Both the position numbers and the translations under genes were made by a program. A DNA stretch of 64,000 bases from UPXZ01 sp018055865 (GTDB lineage: Bacteria > Bacteroidota > Bacteroidia > Bacteroidales > Paludibacteraceae): assembly GCA_964292695.1 (NCBI GenBank), contig CAXYWB010000003.1, positions 1 to 64,000 of the forward strand, in the 5' to 3' direction. Of this stretch, positions 25,011 to 35,192 are shown in pieces. Within the stretch, counting starts at the first letter, position 1. The number at the start of each line of letters is the position of its first letter. The notes beneath the pieces were generated by a model. That model worked only from the letters and a program-made list of their open reading frames with translations. It did no database searches and had not been told where the DNA came from.

Positions 25011-25151
25011 ATAAATATCTGCTCCCTATCTCCTCCTTAAGGGGGAAATAACTGAGCGTATTTTTTAGTTTATAAAAGTGAGATATAATGTTTTTTTTAA
25101 TTAGTTATATTTTGAATTTACTGCTCCATAGGATGCGACCAATTCCCCTCA

Positions 25152-26387
25152 TCAGTGGGTTCGGGGGGCCAACATATTCACCACCCTTTTCAGTGATTCA
25201 ATAAAAGCATCCACTTCATCTTTCGTGTTGTAAAATGAAAATGATGCCCTTACAGTGCCCGGTATTCCGAGTTCGTCCATTAGCGGTTGGGCGCAGTGAT
25301 GTCCGGTTCGAACGGCTATTCCGAGTTTGTCCAGCAGCATGCCGATGTCATACGGATGTATATTGCCAACCAGAAAAGAAATGACAGCACTTTTCCTGTC
25401 GGAAGTGCCGATAATTCTCATTCCGGCTATTTCCATCAATTTTTTGGTGGCATATTCAGTCAGTTCTTTTTCATAAGCGGCAATTCGTTCTATCCCTGTT
25501 TTCTCTATGTATTTCAGCGCTTCGGCCAATGCTGTGGAGCCGATGTAATCGGGTGTTCCGGCTTCGAATCTGAACGGCAGTTCGTTGTAAGTCGTTTTTT
25601 CGAAAGTTACGTTTTTAATCATTTCACCGCCTCCCTGATATGGCGGAAGTTTCCCGAGCCATGCGCGATTGCCGTAAAGCACTCCGATACCTGCTGGTGC
25701 GTACACTTTGTGACCGGAAAAAACGTAAAAATCAGCATCCAAATCCTGCATATCGACTTTGATGTGGGGAATGGCCTGAGCGCCGTCAATCAAAACCGGA
25801 ATATCGCAGGCATGAGCTTTTTCTATGAACACTTTTACCGGATTTTCGGTGCCAAGTACATTTGAAACATGCGTGAGTGCCACTAATTTTGTTCTCTCGT
25901 TTAACAGTGTTTCGTATACATCCACTATCAGTTCGCCCTTTTCGTTCATCGGGATGATGCGCAGTTTCATCCCTTTTCGTTCGCAAAGCATCTGCCATGG
26001 TACGATATTGGAGTGATGCTCCATCACCGAAATGACAATTTCGTCACCTTCCCTGCATGCATATTCTCCAAACGAGAAGGCCACTAAATTGATAGCTTCG
26101 GTAGTGCCGCGGGTGAAAATGATTTCGTCAGAAGAAGCAGCATTGATGTATGATGCAACGGACCTTCGGGCTTCTTCGTGTGCCTCGGTTGCCTGTTGGC
26201 TCAGGTAGTGCACACCGCGATGAATGTTGGCATTCAGATGCTCGTAGCCATACATTATCCGGTCCAAAACCACTTTTGGCTTCTGGGTAGTGGCTGCGTT
26301 ATCAAAATAAATCAGCGGTTTATTGTAAACTTTTTTTGTGAGTATGGGAAAGTCTGCTCTTAATTGCTCTATTTCCTGATCGTTCAT
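25152..26387 (-). CDS. sufS: Cysteine desulfurase SufS
   Basis: A PLP-dependent group II cysteine desulfurase that supplies sulfur for Fe-S cluster assembly. It shows YFDNAATTQKP, VMEHHSNIVPWQ, the Schiff-base lysine in FSGHKVYAPAGIGVLYG, the YQGGGEMI loop and the active-site cysteine in RTGHHCAQPLM. The frame opens at 26411, but the second ATG (26387, MNDQEIEQLRADFP) matches SufS N-termini, and a TAATTTTG -7 box at 26414-26421 would put transcription start too close to the first ATG. 411 residues, close to the usual 406. Confidence 0.93.
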   Translation of the reverse strand: MNDQEIEQLRADFPILTKKVYNKPLIYFDNAATTQKPKVVLDRIMYGYEHLNANIHRGVHYLSQQATEAHEEARRSVASYINAASSDEIIFTRGTTEAINLVAFSFGEYACREGDEIVISVMEHHSNIVPWQMLCERKGMKLRIIPMNEKGELIVDVYETLLNERTKLVALTHVSNVLGTENPVKVFIEKAHACDIPVLIDGAQAIPHIKVDMQDLDADFYVFSGHKVYAPAGIGVLYGNRAWLGKLPPYQGGGEMIKNVTFEKTTYNELPFRFEAGTPDYIGSTALAEALKYIEKTGIERIAAYEKELTEYATKKLMEIAGMRIIGTSDRKSAVISFLVGNIHPYDIGMLLDKLGIAVRTGHHCAQPLMDELGIPGTVRASFSFYNTKDEVDAFIESLKRVVNMLAPRTH

Positions 26388-26446
26388 GTGTGGATGAGTT
26401 ACTTTTTTCAATACAAAATTACTGTTTTTTCATGAAAAAGATGCAT

Positions 26447-27412
26447 TTAGCTCTCACGATATACAAACGTTCTTGTGTGAGGCATGTCCCAGATGCTTTC
26501 GTAGGTGTACGGTCCGCCCGGTATTACAGCAAATAAACCTTTGGCGTTGCGTGAGTTACGATTCAGTTTAGCCAATTCCGACATATCACTTTCATCCAAT
26601 TGCACCTGCAACGACCTGTAATTTTCGTGGATTCGTTCCGTGTTTACAGATTTTGGAATGACTGCTGTGCCGCGCTGCATGCCCCAGGCAAGGATGAGCT
26701 GAGCTTCCGTGCAGTTATACTTTTGGGCAATGTTCACAATTACCGGATTTTTAGTCATCGTTTCGTCGGACTTCATCAGATGACGACTCCCGAGCGGCGA
26801 ATAGGCTGTGACGATAATATTTTGACTTTTACAAAAATCAATCAATTCATCCTGCTGAAAATAGGGATGAGATTCCACCTGATTTACTTCCGGTTTTATT
26901 GTCGAATTTTCAATCAATTCGTTCAATTTCGGAATACTGAAATTCGAAACACCAATGTGACGGGTCAGTCCATATTCTTTCACTCTTTCCATCGCTTTCC
27001 AGGTATCGGTGAGTGGTATTTCATCCAGCGAAATAAGGTCATCGGCCGTTTTTGCCTGCTCGTTTCTGAAAGCGATGGGCCAGTGGATGAGATACAAATC
27101 GAGATATTCAAGTTGTAAATCTTTCAATGACTTCGCTATCGCAGGCTCTACCTGTTCAGGTGCATGAAAATTGTTCCACAGTTTGGATGTGATAAAAAGT
27201 TCTTCACGCTTGGCGATGCCTTCCGAAAAAACAAATTGCAACGCTTCTCCGATTTCTTTTTCATTTTTGTAAATGTAAGCGCAGTCGATATGCCGGTATC
27301 CGGATTTAACGGCTTCTATCACAGCGTCGTACACTTCTGTTGGTTTCGAAAGCCAGCTGCCCAGTCCTAGATTTGGCATTGTATCGCCATTTGAAAATTT
27401 CAATGTATTCAT
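26447..27412 (-). CDS. Aldo/keto reductase
   Basis: A 321-residue NADPH-dependent TIM-barrel oxidoreductase. The AKR signatures are present: GYRHIDCAYIYKNEKEIG with the catalytic Asp and Tyr, the Lys in LFITSKLWN, the catalytic His in YLIHWP, IGVSNF, and the cofactor-binding TAVIPKSVN. The substrate is unknown; the family reduces many aldehydes and sugars. It is divergent from the hexosaminidase gene and stands apart from sufS. Confidence 0.9.
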   Translation of the reverse strand: MNTLKFSNGDTMPNLGLGSWLSKPTEVYDAVIEAVKSGYRHIDCAYIYKNEKEIGEALQFVFSEGIAKREELFITSKLWNNFHAPEQVEPAIAKSLKDLQLEYLDLYLIHWPIAFRNEQAKTADDLISLDEIPLTDTWKAMERVKEYGLTRHIGVSNFSIPKLNELIENSTIKPEVNQVESHPYFQQDELIDFCKSQNIIVTAYSPLGSRHLMKSDETMTKNPVIVNIAQKYNCTEAQLILAWGMQRGTAVIPKSVNTERIHENYRSLQVQLDESDMSELAKLNRNSRNAKGLFAVIPGGPYTYESIWDMPHTRTFVYRES

Positions 27413-27477
27413 TTGATAGATAGTATGTTGTTATTTTATAATGCATTTAACCGATTTCGTTTTTATGAAAAAACCGG

Positions 27478-27509
27478 TTTGCAAAATAGTAACGAAATTT
27501 GTAGCTTTG
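27478..27509 (+). promoter_or_regulatory. Promoter of the GH20 gene
   Basis: TTTG (27478-27481), 20 nt, TAGCTTTG (27502-27509). A start near 27516 supports the ATG at 27539 over the earlier in-frame start. Confidence 0.65.
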
Positions 27510-27538
27510 TGGTTCAAATTTATGAAAAAAACACAAAA

Positions 27539-29443
27539 ATGAGAAGAAACACGTTCGCACTTTGTCTGGCATTAATCTTTACAAGCATGTATGCTCAACA
27601 AAATTCATTCAGTACGCTCAACATTATCCCCGAGCCGGTTTCGGTAGTCGAAAAACAGGGCACTTTTACTCTCCCTGAAAAAGTCTCGGTACTACGACCA
27701 TCAGGAAACGAAAATGATATTACCGTAAACTTTCTTACACAAAAACTGACGGAGATTGCGGGAAGAAAAGTTACAGTTAAAAACTACGGAAATGCAACTC
27801 TCCAACTCATACTGAATGTATCAAAAAATGCTTCAATAGGCGACGAAGGATATACTCTGGCGGTTACACCCCGTAATATTACCATCCGAGCCAATACTGC
27901 TGCCGGATTATTCTACGGAGTTCAAACGCTGATGCAGCTTTTCCCGCCTGAAATAGAATGCAGGCAACAACAGGGAAAAAGGGTATGGAAAATTCCCGCA
28001 GTTGAAATAACAGATTATCCGCGGGTAGGCTGGCGGGGTTTGATGCTCGATGTTTCACGCCATTTCTTCACAGTGGATGAAGTGAAGCTGTACATCGACA
28101 AGATGGTTCGATTTAAATACAACATGCTTCACTGGCATCTGACCGACGATGAAGGATGGCGCATTGAAATAAAATCGCTCCCTAAGCTGACAGAAGTAGG
28201 TGCCTGGCGGGTTGAAAAAACGGGTTGGTTTGGCAGTTTCTCGCATGCCGAAAAAGGTGAACCCACTACTTACGGAGGATTTTACACCCAGGAGCAGATC
28301 AAAGATGTGATAGCATACGCCAAAGAACGCCATGTGCAGATTATGCCTGAAATTGATGTACCCGGACACAGTTCGGCAGCGCTGGCTGCATATCCCGAAC
28401 TGGCTTGTTTCCCTGAAACGGACGATAAATTTGTGAGAAACGGAGCACCTTTTCTCAACTGGAACACAGGTGGAAGACCCGCGGCCATTATGGAAAATAC
28501 GCTTTGTCCGGCCAACGAAAACGTGTATGAATTCATGGATAAAGTGCTCACCGAAGTGGCCGCATTGTTTCCTTTCGAATACATACACACCGGCGGCGAC
28601 GAGGCACCCTATACATTCTGGGAAAAAAGCCCCGAAGTTAAGCAGCTGATGGAACGCCAGGGGCTTAAAAATATGGCAGAAGTTCAGTCTTATTTCGGGA
28701 AGAGAGTAGAAAAAATCATTCTTGCCAAAGGTAAAAAAATGATGGGTTGGGACGAAATTCTGGAAGGCGGAATTACCCCAACAACCGCACTGATGAGTTG
28801 GCGGGGAATTAGTCACGGCATCGAAGCTTCAAAATCAGGACATTCGGTGGTGATGAGCCCGTCCAATTACGTTTACATCGATTTGATGCAGGGCGATGTT
28901 TCTACCGAACCACGTGTTTACAACTCCGTAAGACTCAATCAGACTTACAAATTCAATCCGATGCCCGAAGGTGCCGATGCCAGGTACATTCTGGGAGGTC
29001 AGGGAAATCTGTGGACCGAGCAAATTTACAACATGCGTCAGGCAGAATACATGACCTGGCCACGCGGACTTGCCATTGCCGAATCGCTTTGGTCGCCGGA
29101 AAGCAAAAAAGACTGGAACAACTTCATCCGGAAAACCGAAAACCATTTCGTCCGGTTTGACTTTGCCGAAACCAAGTATTCGCCTGCCATGTACGATCCG
29201 ATAATCCGGGTAAAAAAAGAGGGTGAAAAATACCTGGTGGAGCTCACTCCCGAAATCGAAGGGCTGGATATTTACACCAGTTTCGATAATTCGGAACCCG
29301 ATCGTTTCTATCCGAAATACTCGAGCCCGCAGTTGATCCCCGGCGATGCCGGACAGATGAAAATAACGACCTACAAAGGGAAAAAACGGGTTGGAAGAAT
29401 GATGACTTTACGTGTAGAAGACCTGAAAAGCAGGGCCCGATAA
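27539..29443 (+). CDS. Beta-N-acetylhexosaminidase, GH20
   Basis: A secreted exo-glycosidase releasing terminal N-acetylhexosamine from glycans or chitin/peptidoglycan fragments. From the ATG at 27539 the 634-residue protein starts with a signal peptide (about 1-20, ending near MYAQQ), then the GH20b domain (about 25-150), then the catalytic barrel: GLMLDVSRHF, HWHLTDDEGWRIEIK and the Asp-Glu catalytic pair in IHTGGDEAPYTFW. The C-terminal about 80 residues look like a small beta domain (VKKEGEKYLVELTPE). No polysaccharide-utilisation SusC/D pair is nearby. Confidence 0.94.
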   Translation: MRRNTFALCLALIFTSMYAQQNSFSTLNIIPEPVSVVEKQGTFTLPEKVSVLRPSGNENDITVNFLTQKLTEIAGRKVTVKNYGNATLQLILNVSKNASIGDEGYTLAVTPRNITIRANTAAGLFYGVQTLMQLFPPEIECRQQQGKRVWKIPAVEITDYPRVGWRGLMLDVSRHFFTVDEVKLYIDKMVRFKYNMLHWHLTDDEGWRIEIKSLPKLTEVGAWRVEKTGWFGSFSHAEKGEPTTYGGFYTQEQIKDVIAYAKERHVQIMPEIDVPGHSSAALAAYPELACFPETDDKFVRNGAPFLNWNTGGRPAAIMENTLCPANENVYEFMDKVLTEVAALFPFEYIHTGGDEAPYTFWEKSPEVKQLMERQGLKNMAEVQSYFGKRVEKIILAKGKKMMGWDEILEGGITPTTALMSWRGISHGIEASKSGHSVVMSPSNYVYIDLMQGDVSTEPRVYNSVRLNQTYKFNPMPEGADARYILGGQGNLWTEQIYNMRQAEYMTWPRGLAIAESLWSPESKKDWNNFIRKTENHFVRFDFAETKYSPAMYDPIIRVKKEGEKYLVELTPEIEGLDIYTSFDNSEPDRFYPKYSSPQLIPGDAGQMKITTYKGKKRVGRMMTLRVEDLKSRAR

Positions 29444-29451
29444 AAAAACTT

Positions 29452-29490
29452 AAACAGCGGTTTCTTTTTGGAAGGCCGCTGTTTTGTTTT
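29452..29490 (+). terminator. Terminator of the GH20 gene
   Basis: AACAGCGG pairs with CCGCTGTT, followed by a T-rich tract; it lies between convergent genes. Confidence 0.75.
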
Positions 29491-29514
29491 AGTTACATTT
29501 CTGACTGTGTAGTT

Positions 29515-30414
29515 TTAATCTTTCTTTAGAAAATAGACCAGCGAACTGCTGCTGCTTTCGTCTGAAAGAGAAGAAAAATAGCCTCCCAATCCACTCAGGA
29601 TGCCTCTCAGGAACGGAAGTGATTTTCCGGCGTATTTTTCACTCATCATGGATATGTAAAAAGCGTCAAAAGGCATTTTTTTAATACCGGAAATGGAAAA
29701 ACCGTGTTTGCGGGCCAGAATCTTCATTTGTTCGGCTCTGAAATGCCAGATATGACGGGGTACATCGTAGGCAGCCCAGAACTTTCCGTATTTTCGGGCA
29801 TCGTAGGAGTCGCAGTTCGGTACGGCAATTATAAGCGTTCCGCCGGGTTTCAGCAGTTTGTAGAATTGCTCCATGGATTCATTCAGATGCTCCAAATGCT
29901 CCAGCACATGCCAGAGTGTAATAGTATCGAGTCCGTTAATTGCACCGGAACTGTTTTTTCTACTAAAATTTTCAATTGAATCATAAACCGGCAGTTGAAA
30001 ATTCCTGCCGGCAAATTCACGGGCAGAATCGTTTTTTTCCACCACCGATACCTGCCAACCGCGACGCTGCATAGCATCGGCAAAATAACCGGTTCCGGCG
30101 CCCACGTCCAGCATTCTTCCTGTTTTCAATCCGGCATATTGCTCTATCCAGGCGGCTTTTTTTCTGAGCATGTATTGACGCACTTGATGGTATGTGTAGT
30201 TCATTATGCCTTTTTTAGTATCGCTGTGCGAAATGTAATCGGAGGTTTCGTAATATTTTCCCATCTCGTTTTCGGCCGGAAAGTCTTTTGTAATCCTCAT
30301 TTTACATTTTTCGCATTCGACGATTTCAAATATTTCGCCGCTTACATAATGATCTTTGCAGTTGAGCACTTTGCTGAATCGGTTGACTCCGCACACAGGA
30401 CATGGTTTATTCAT
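29515..30414 (-). CDS. Class I SAM-dependent methyltransferase with N-terminal zinc ribbon
   Basis: The 299-residue protein begins with a CPVCG...VECEKCK zinc-ribbon-like module (about 4-40), then a Rossmann methyltransferase domain with RMLDVGAGTGYF for SAM, TLWHVLEHLEHL and LIIAVPNCDSYDA. The C-terminal hydrophobic stretch with FYISMMSEKYAGKSLPF could associate with membrane. The layout resembles methyltransferases of sugar or lipid biosynthesis (UbiG/COQ5-like motif set), but the substrate is unknown. Divergent from the YfhO-like gene. Confidence 0.82.
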   Translation of the reverse strand: MNKPCPVCGVNRFSKVLNCKDHYVSGEIFEIVECEKCKMRITKDFPAENEMGKYYETSDYISHSDTKKGIMNYTYHQVRQYMLRKKAAWIEQYAGLKTGRMLDVGAGTGYFADAMQRRGWQVSVVEKNDSAREFAGRNFQLPVYDSIENFSRKNSSGAINGLDTITLWHVLEHLEHLNESMEQFYKLLKPGGTLIIAVPNCDSYDARKYGKFWAAYDVPRHIWHFRAEQMKILARKHGFSISGIKKMPFDAFYISMMSEKYAGKSLPFLRGILSGLGGYFSSLSDESSSSSLVYFLKKD

Positions 30415-30620
30415 TTTTTTTCTTTGAATTGAAGTATTTAGAAGTGCAAAGATAGTGTGTTTTCTTAAACAGGAATGGGGAGAGGGATAATTTTCTTCAA
30501 ATCACTTTTTTATTTTTTAACGAAAAATCCAATCACTTATCTTGTGTCATTTTGCGTATTATTTCTCTTAATTAATTAAAATTTACCCTTTTAATAAGAA
30601 CAAAACCGGCAAAAATGTAG

Positions 30621-30628
30621 TACTTTTG
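30621..30628 (+). promoter_or_regulatory. -7 box (TACTTTTG) upstream of the YfhO-like gene
   Basis: TACTTTTG matches TAnnTTTG 43 nt before the start codon; the -33 element is poor. Confidence 0.45.
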
Positions 30629-30670
30629 TATGATTTTTCCCAAAAACGACCTTGTTAAAAAAACTCACGC

Positions 30671-33175
30671 ATGACTTCTACTACTATAAGTTTACGCTCT
30701 TTTACTCCGCATCTTGTTGCATTACTGCTATTTATCGTCGTTGCTTTTGCCTTTTTTTTACCGGTTATAGAAGGTAAAGAACTGGTAGCTCACGATTCCG
30801 ACAGCTGGCGGAGTATGGCTCAGGAAACCATTCAGTACAATGAAACCCACGATGATGTAACACTGTGGACCAATTCGATGTTCGGCGGAATGCCCAACTA
30901 TCAGATTTCGATGAAACAGCCGAATAATGTACTGCAGTACGTAGAAAAAGTGATTATGAGTTTTCCACGTCCTGTTTCCAACCTGTTTCTTTACCTCATT
31001 TGTTTTTATATTCTGATGCTTTCATTCGGGCTTAAACCCTGGCAGGCGCTTGTGGGAGCTATTGGCTTTACGTTTGCATCCTACAATTTCATCATTATAG
31101 CTGCCGGTCACAATTCCAAAGCCATCACAATAGCCTATATGGCGCCGCTTATCGGGGCTGTTTTTCTGGCTTTCAGAGAAAAACGCCTTTTGGGAGCGCT
31201 GCTCACTGCGTTTTTCCTCAGCCTGGCCATCAGGGCCAATCACATTCAGATTCTGTACTACGCGCTTATTGTTTTGATTTTCTTTGCCATCGCCGAGTTT
31301 GTTTTTAGTATAAAAGAAAAGAAACTTCCCGGATTTTTCAAGTCGGTGGGTGTATTGGTCGTTGCAGCTGTAATAGCCATCGGGATGAACGCCACTTCGC
31401 TTCTCACCACCTACGAATACAGTCAGTACACCATGCGGGGCAAATCCAATGGGCTGACAGCCGACACACAAAGTTCGCAGCATGGTCTGAATAAAGAATA
31501 CATCACTCAGTGGAGCTATGGCGTAGATGAAACTTTGACGCTGCTCATTCCCGACTTCAAGGGGGGTGCAAGCGTTGGAGCACTCAGCCTGAAAAGTGAA
31601 ACGGCAAAACATCTGAAAAATCTGGGTGTGGGCGAAAGCCAGATAAAGGAAATAGTAAGTCAAATGCCGCTTTACTGGGGTACACAGCCCGGTACTTCGG
31701 GACCGGTCTATTTTGGCGCAATCGTGATTTTTCTATTTGTTCTCAGTCTTTTTATAGTTGATAAAAAGGTGAAATGGTGGCTTGTACCGATGATTATTCT
31801 GACTGTGATGCTTTCGTGGGGAAAGAATTTCATGCCGCTGACCGATTTCTTTATCGATTATGTGCCTATGTACAATAAATTCCGTGCTGTGTCCATGACG
31901 CTTGTGGCCGCCGGTTTTGGTATTGCTTTACTGGCTTTTTTGGCCATGAAAGAAGTATACGACGGAAATATCCCAAAAGAAAAACTAGCAAAATCAATTG
32001 CTGTCAGTGCCGCCATTACCGGTGGAATTAGTTTGATTTTCGTTTTAATACCTTCGCTGGCCGGCAGTTTTATTACTCCACAGGATGCTCAGTATCAGGG
32101 TGATTATGCTTTTTTGAAAGACACACTGCCTCTCGACCGTAAAGCCTTGCTTCGTTCAGATGCTTTCCGTTCGCTGGTTTTCATCGTATTGGGAGGATTT
32201 TCGCTTTGGGCCTATGTAAAAGGATATCTGAAAAAGAATGTTTCGTTGGCTTTACTCGGTTTTTTCATTCTGATAGACCTTTTGCCGGTGGCAAAACGCT
32301 ACCTAAACGACGATAACTTTGAGTCAAAACGACCGAAACAGTTAGTACAAACCACCCCTGCCGACGAAATGATATTGCAGGACAAATCGCAATTTCGGAT
32401 ATTGGATGCTACTGTCGATATATTCAACGATGCCACACCCTCGTATTATCACAAAAACATTGGCGGCTATCATGCTGCCAAGCTGCGCCGCTATCAGGAA
32501 CTGATCAACATGCATCTTGGAAGTGAAATCGGAAAGTTGTTCGGTGCATTTGGAACTGCAGCCAAGCCAGAGGACATTGCTCCTGTGCTCGATTCGCTGA
32601 ATGTGCTCAACATGATGAATCTGAAATATGTGATCTACAATAAACAGGCACCGCCGCTCGTTAATCCTTACAATAATGGTAATGCATGGTTTGTTGACAG
32701 AATTCGGGTAGCTGCCGATGCCAACGAGGAAATGAAATTGCTCGGAGAAATTGATACCAAACATGAACTTGTCATAGATAAGGCATTGGCTGCAACTTTG
32801 CCCGCAACTGTATTGCCGGATTCAACTGCGAAAATTGCTCTGAAATCCTACGCACCGAATCAACTTGTTTACAGCGTGGAAACCAAAACTGACCAGGTGG
32901 CAGTTTTCTCCGAAATTTATTACGATAAGGGCTGGATAGCTACTATCAGCGGTAAGGAAGTGCCGCATACCCGTGTCAATTACCTGCTCAGAGCTATGCC
33001 GCTCAAAGCCGGTAATTACGATTTGGAATTCCGTTTTGTACCCAAATCATACTCTACAGGTAATTTACTGGCAATGTTTTCTTCCATACTGTTGCTTGCA
33101 GCCATTGCAGCGTATGTATATTTCATTTTCAGAAAAAAGAAAATCGCTGTTGAGAAAACAAAAGCAGTTAAATAA
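30671..33175 (+). CDS. YfhO-like multi-spanning membrane protein
   Basis: The 834-residue protein has an N-terminal membrane helix followed by a large luminal loop (DSDSWRSMAQE...TLWTNSMFGGMPNYQ), about a dozen further helices (to about 560), a soluble C-terminal domain (about 565-800) and a last helix before a basic tail. This matches the YfhO/GT-C-like family common in Bacteroidota; Bacillus YfhO takes part in lipoteichoic acid glycosylation. By analogy it could transfer sugars from a lipid carrier on the periplasmic side, but that is inference. Same strand as ftsX, 28 nt apart. Confidence 0.82.
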   Translation: MTSTTISLRSFTPHLVALLLFIVVAFAFFLPVIEGKELVAHDSDSWRSMAQETIQYNETHDDVTLWTNSMFGGMPNYQISMKQPNNVLQYVEKVIMSFPRPVSNLFLYLICFYILMLSFGLKPWQALVGAIGFTFASYNFIIIAAGHNSKAITIAYMAPLIGAVFLAFREKRLLGALLTAFFLSLAIRANHIQILYYALIVLIFFAIAEFVFSIKEKKLPGFFKSVGVLVVAAVIAIGMNATSLLTTYEYSQYTMRGKSNGLTADTQSSQHGLNKEYITQWSYGVDETLTLLIPDFKGGASVGALSLKSETAKHLKNLGVGESQIKEIVSQMPLYWGTQPGTSGPVYFGAIVIFLFVLSLFIVDKKVKWWLVPMIILTVMLSWGKNFMPLTDFFIDYVPMYNKFRAVSMTLVAAGFGIALLAFLAMKEVYDGNIPKEKLAKSIAVSAAITGGISLIFVLIPSLAGSFITPQDAQYQGDYAFLKDTLPLDRKALLRSDAFRSLVFIVLGGFSLWAYVKGYLKKNVSLALLGFFILIDLLPVAKRYLNDDNFESKRPKQLVQTTPADEMILQDKSQFRILDATVDIFNDATPSYYHKNIGGYHAAKLRRYQELINMHLGSEIGKLFGAFGTAAKPEDIAPVLDSLNVLNMMNLKYVIYNKQAPPLVNPYNNGNAWFVDRIRVAADANEEMKLLGEIDTKHELVIDKALAATLPATVLPDSTAKIALKSYAPNQLVYSVETKTDQVAVFSEIYYDKGWIATISGKEVPHTRVNYLLRAMPLKAGNYDLEFRFVPKSYSTGNLLAMFSSILLLAAIAAYVYFIFRKKKIAVEKTKAVK

Positions 33176-33203
33176 TGGAAACTGACTAACGAATTATGAA
33201 CTC

Positions 33204-34088
33204 ATGTCAAAGAAAAAAATAAGAAGAAAAAAATATCATATCAGGAATGCAGGCGTTACAGCCACTTTCAGCATGTCTTTAGTTCTTTTTCTGATTGGTT
33301 TGCTGGCGTTATCACTTTTTCTGACACGCGATATGACCAATTATGTGAAAGAAAACCTCAATTTGTCCATCGTACTGAACGAAGAGATTACCGAACAGCA
33401 GACCAAAGCCATTGAAAATTATCTTACAAAATCAGATTTTGCCAAATCGGTAGAATACATTTCCAAGGAGCAGGCGCTGAAAGAGCATATAGAATACCTG
33501 GGTGAAGATCCGCAGGCATTTTTGGGTTATAATCCCCTATTTGCCATGTTTGAAGTGAAATTGAATGCCGCTTATGCCAATAATGACAGTGTGCCTGTCA
33601 TCGAATCGAAATTGAAACGATTCGGCAAAAGAATTGACGAAGTGAGCTATCAGAAAGATGTAATAGCCGAGGTGAACGAAAATATTCGCAAAATAAGCAT
33701 TATTCTGATTGGAATTGTGGCTGTGTTGCTTCTTATTTCTTTTGCGCTGATTAACAACACTGTACGCCTGCGCATTTACTCCAACCGTTTTCTGATCAAT
33801 ACAATGAAGCTGGTGGGAGCCAAAAGCTGGTTCATACGCAAGCCCTACATCAAACAGAGTGTAATTAATGGTATTATTGCAGCTGCAATAGCGCTTGGAT
33901 TAATGGCAGCGCTGGTGTATTATTTTAAGTTTAATTTTGGGGTTGATATGCAGATTATCAAGCCGGTAACCGCATTGACTGTTGCCGGTATTGTCATTGT
34001 TACGGGCATCGTTCTCACAGCCATTTCATCATATTTTGCAGTAGGGCGTTATCTGAGAATGCGAACAGATGATATGTATTATGTATAG
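33204..34088 (+). CDS. ftsX: Cell division permease-like protein FtsX
   Basis: FtsX pairs with the ATPase FtsE to switch on peptidoglycan hydrolases at the division site. The 294-residue protein has a basic N-terminus, one helix (about 20-42), a periplasmic domain (about 45-165, with a typical SKEQALKEHIEYLGEDPQAFLG segment) and three C-terminal helices, with NTMKLVGAKSWFIRKPY between them. ftsE is not adjacent, which is common in Bacteroidota. It heads the conserved run ftsX-DUF3098-uppP-truB-queA. Confidence 0.93.
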   Translation: MSKKKIRRKKYHIRNAGVTATFSMSLVLFLIGLLALSLFLTRDMTNYVKENLNLSIVLNEEITEQQTKAIENYLTKSDFAKSVEYISKEQALKEHIEYLGEDPQAFLGYNPLFAMFEVKLNAAYANNDSVPVIESKLKRFGKRIDEVSYQKDVIAEVNENIRKISIILIGIVAVLLLISFALINNTVRLRIYSNRFLINTMKLVGAKSWFIRKPYIKQSVINGIIAAAIALGLMAALVYYFKFNFGVDMQIIKPVTALTVAGIVIVTGIVLTAISSYFAVGRYLRMRTDDMYYV

Positions 34089-34161
34089 AGTCGGATAATA
34101 CGACTTCAGATTTTTTTTTTGGATAAAATATTAAAGACGAAAAAACGTAAATGAATTAAAT

Positions 34162-34395
34162 ATGGAAGAGAAAAAATTCGGACTTTCCAAAATCAATTAC
34201 ATACTGATGGCTGCAGCACTTGTTGTCATTGTACTGGGTTTTTTGCTAATGGGCGGCAAGCCTTCCGGTGTAGAGTTCAATCCCGATATTTTTAGCACCA
34301 GACGCATCATAGTTGGTCCAATGATTTCGCTGGCCGGCTTTGTGATTATGCTGGTTGCCATCCTGTACAAACCCAGAAAGAAGGTACAGGAATGA
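34162..34395 (+). CDS. DUF3098 small membrane protein
   Basis: A 77-residue protein with two membrane helices (about 10-30 and 50-70) separated by GGKPSGVEFNPDIFSTRRIIVGP, the DUF3098 signature. Function is unknown. Its stop codon overlaps the uppP start by 4 nt, so the two are translationally coupled; placement between ftsX and uppP suggests a link to envelope growth. Confidence 0.87.
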   Translation: MEEKKFGLSKINYILMAAALVVIVLGFLLMGGKPSGVEFNPDIFSTRRIIVGPMISLAGFVIMLVAILYKPRKKVQE

Positions 34396-35189
34396 GTATT
34401 TTTGAAGCAATTATTATTGCAATAGTTGAGGGTCTGACTGAATTTCTGCCTGTGTCATCAACCGGACACATGATCTTGGCGCAGGGATTTTTGGGGGTGA
34501 AGAGTGATGAATTTGTCAAAGCATTTACAGTAATTATTCAGTTTGGAGCTATTATTTCGGTACTGGTGCTTTACTGGAAGCGGTTTTTTCAGTCAGTGGA
34601 TTTCTATCTGAAGTTGATTGTGGCTTTTCTTCCGGCAGCTGTTATCGGATTTCTGGCCGGCGATTTTATCGACAGTTTGCTCGAAAATGTGTGGGTTGTC
34701 GCTGTTATGCTGGTTTTGGGAGGTGTTTTTATGCTTTTTGTAGATAAATGGTTTACGCATCCACAGGAAAATGAACCCGAAATGACGTTTAAACATGCGT
34801 TCAAAATTGGATTAGCTCAATGTGTGGCCATGATTCCGGGTGTTTCCCGCTCTATGGCTACGATAGTAGGAGGTATGTCGCAGGGTTTCAGCCGCAAAAC
34901 GGCAGCCGAATTTTCATTCTTTCTGGCAGTGCCGACTATGGCGGCAGCATCGGGCTATAAGTTTCTGAAATTGCTCCAGGAAGATGCAACAAGAGGTATG
35001 TTGGCTGAAAATATCAATGTTTTGATAGTAGGAAATGTTGTAGCGTTTGTTGTGGCAATGCTTGCCATCCGGTTTTTTATCAGTTTTCTGACCAAATATG
35101 GCTTCAAAGCCTTTGGATATTACCGGATTGTAGCGGGTTTGTTTATTATTTTGCTGTTGGTTTTGGGTTATAATTTAGAAGTGGCATAA
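34392..35189 (+). CDS. uppP: Undecaprenyl-diphosphatase UppP (BacA)
   Basis: It dephosphorylates undecaprenyl diphosphate so the lipid carrier can be reused in cell-wall synthesis. The 265-residue membrane protein has the two signatures EGLTEFLPVSSTGHM (about 13-27) and PGVSRSMAT, each on a re-entrant segment, among about eight hydrophobic segments. Overlaps DUF3098 by 4 nt and is followed after 3 nt by truB. Confidence 0.95.
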   Translation: MSIFEAIIIAIVEGLTEFLPVSSTGHMILAQGFLGVKSDEFVKAFTVIIQFGAIISVLVLYWKRFFQSVDFYLKLIVAFLPAAVIGFLAGDFIDSLLENVWVVAVMLVLGGVFMLFVDKWFTHPQENEPEMTFKHAFKIGLAQCVAMIPGVSRSMATIVGGMSQGFSRKTAAEFSFFLAVPTMAAASGYKFLKLLQEDATRGMLAENINVLIVGNVVAFVVAMLAIRFFISFLTKYGFKAFGYYRIVAGLFIILLLVLGYNLEVA

Positions 35190-35192
35190 GTA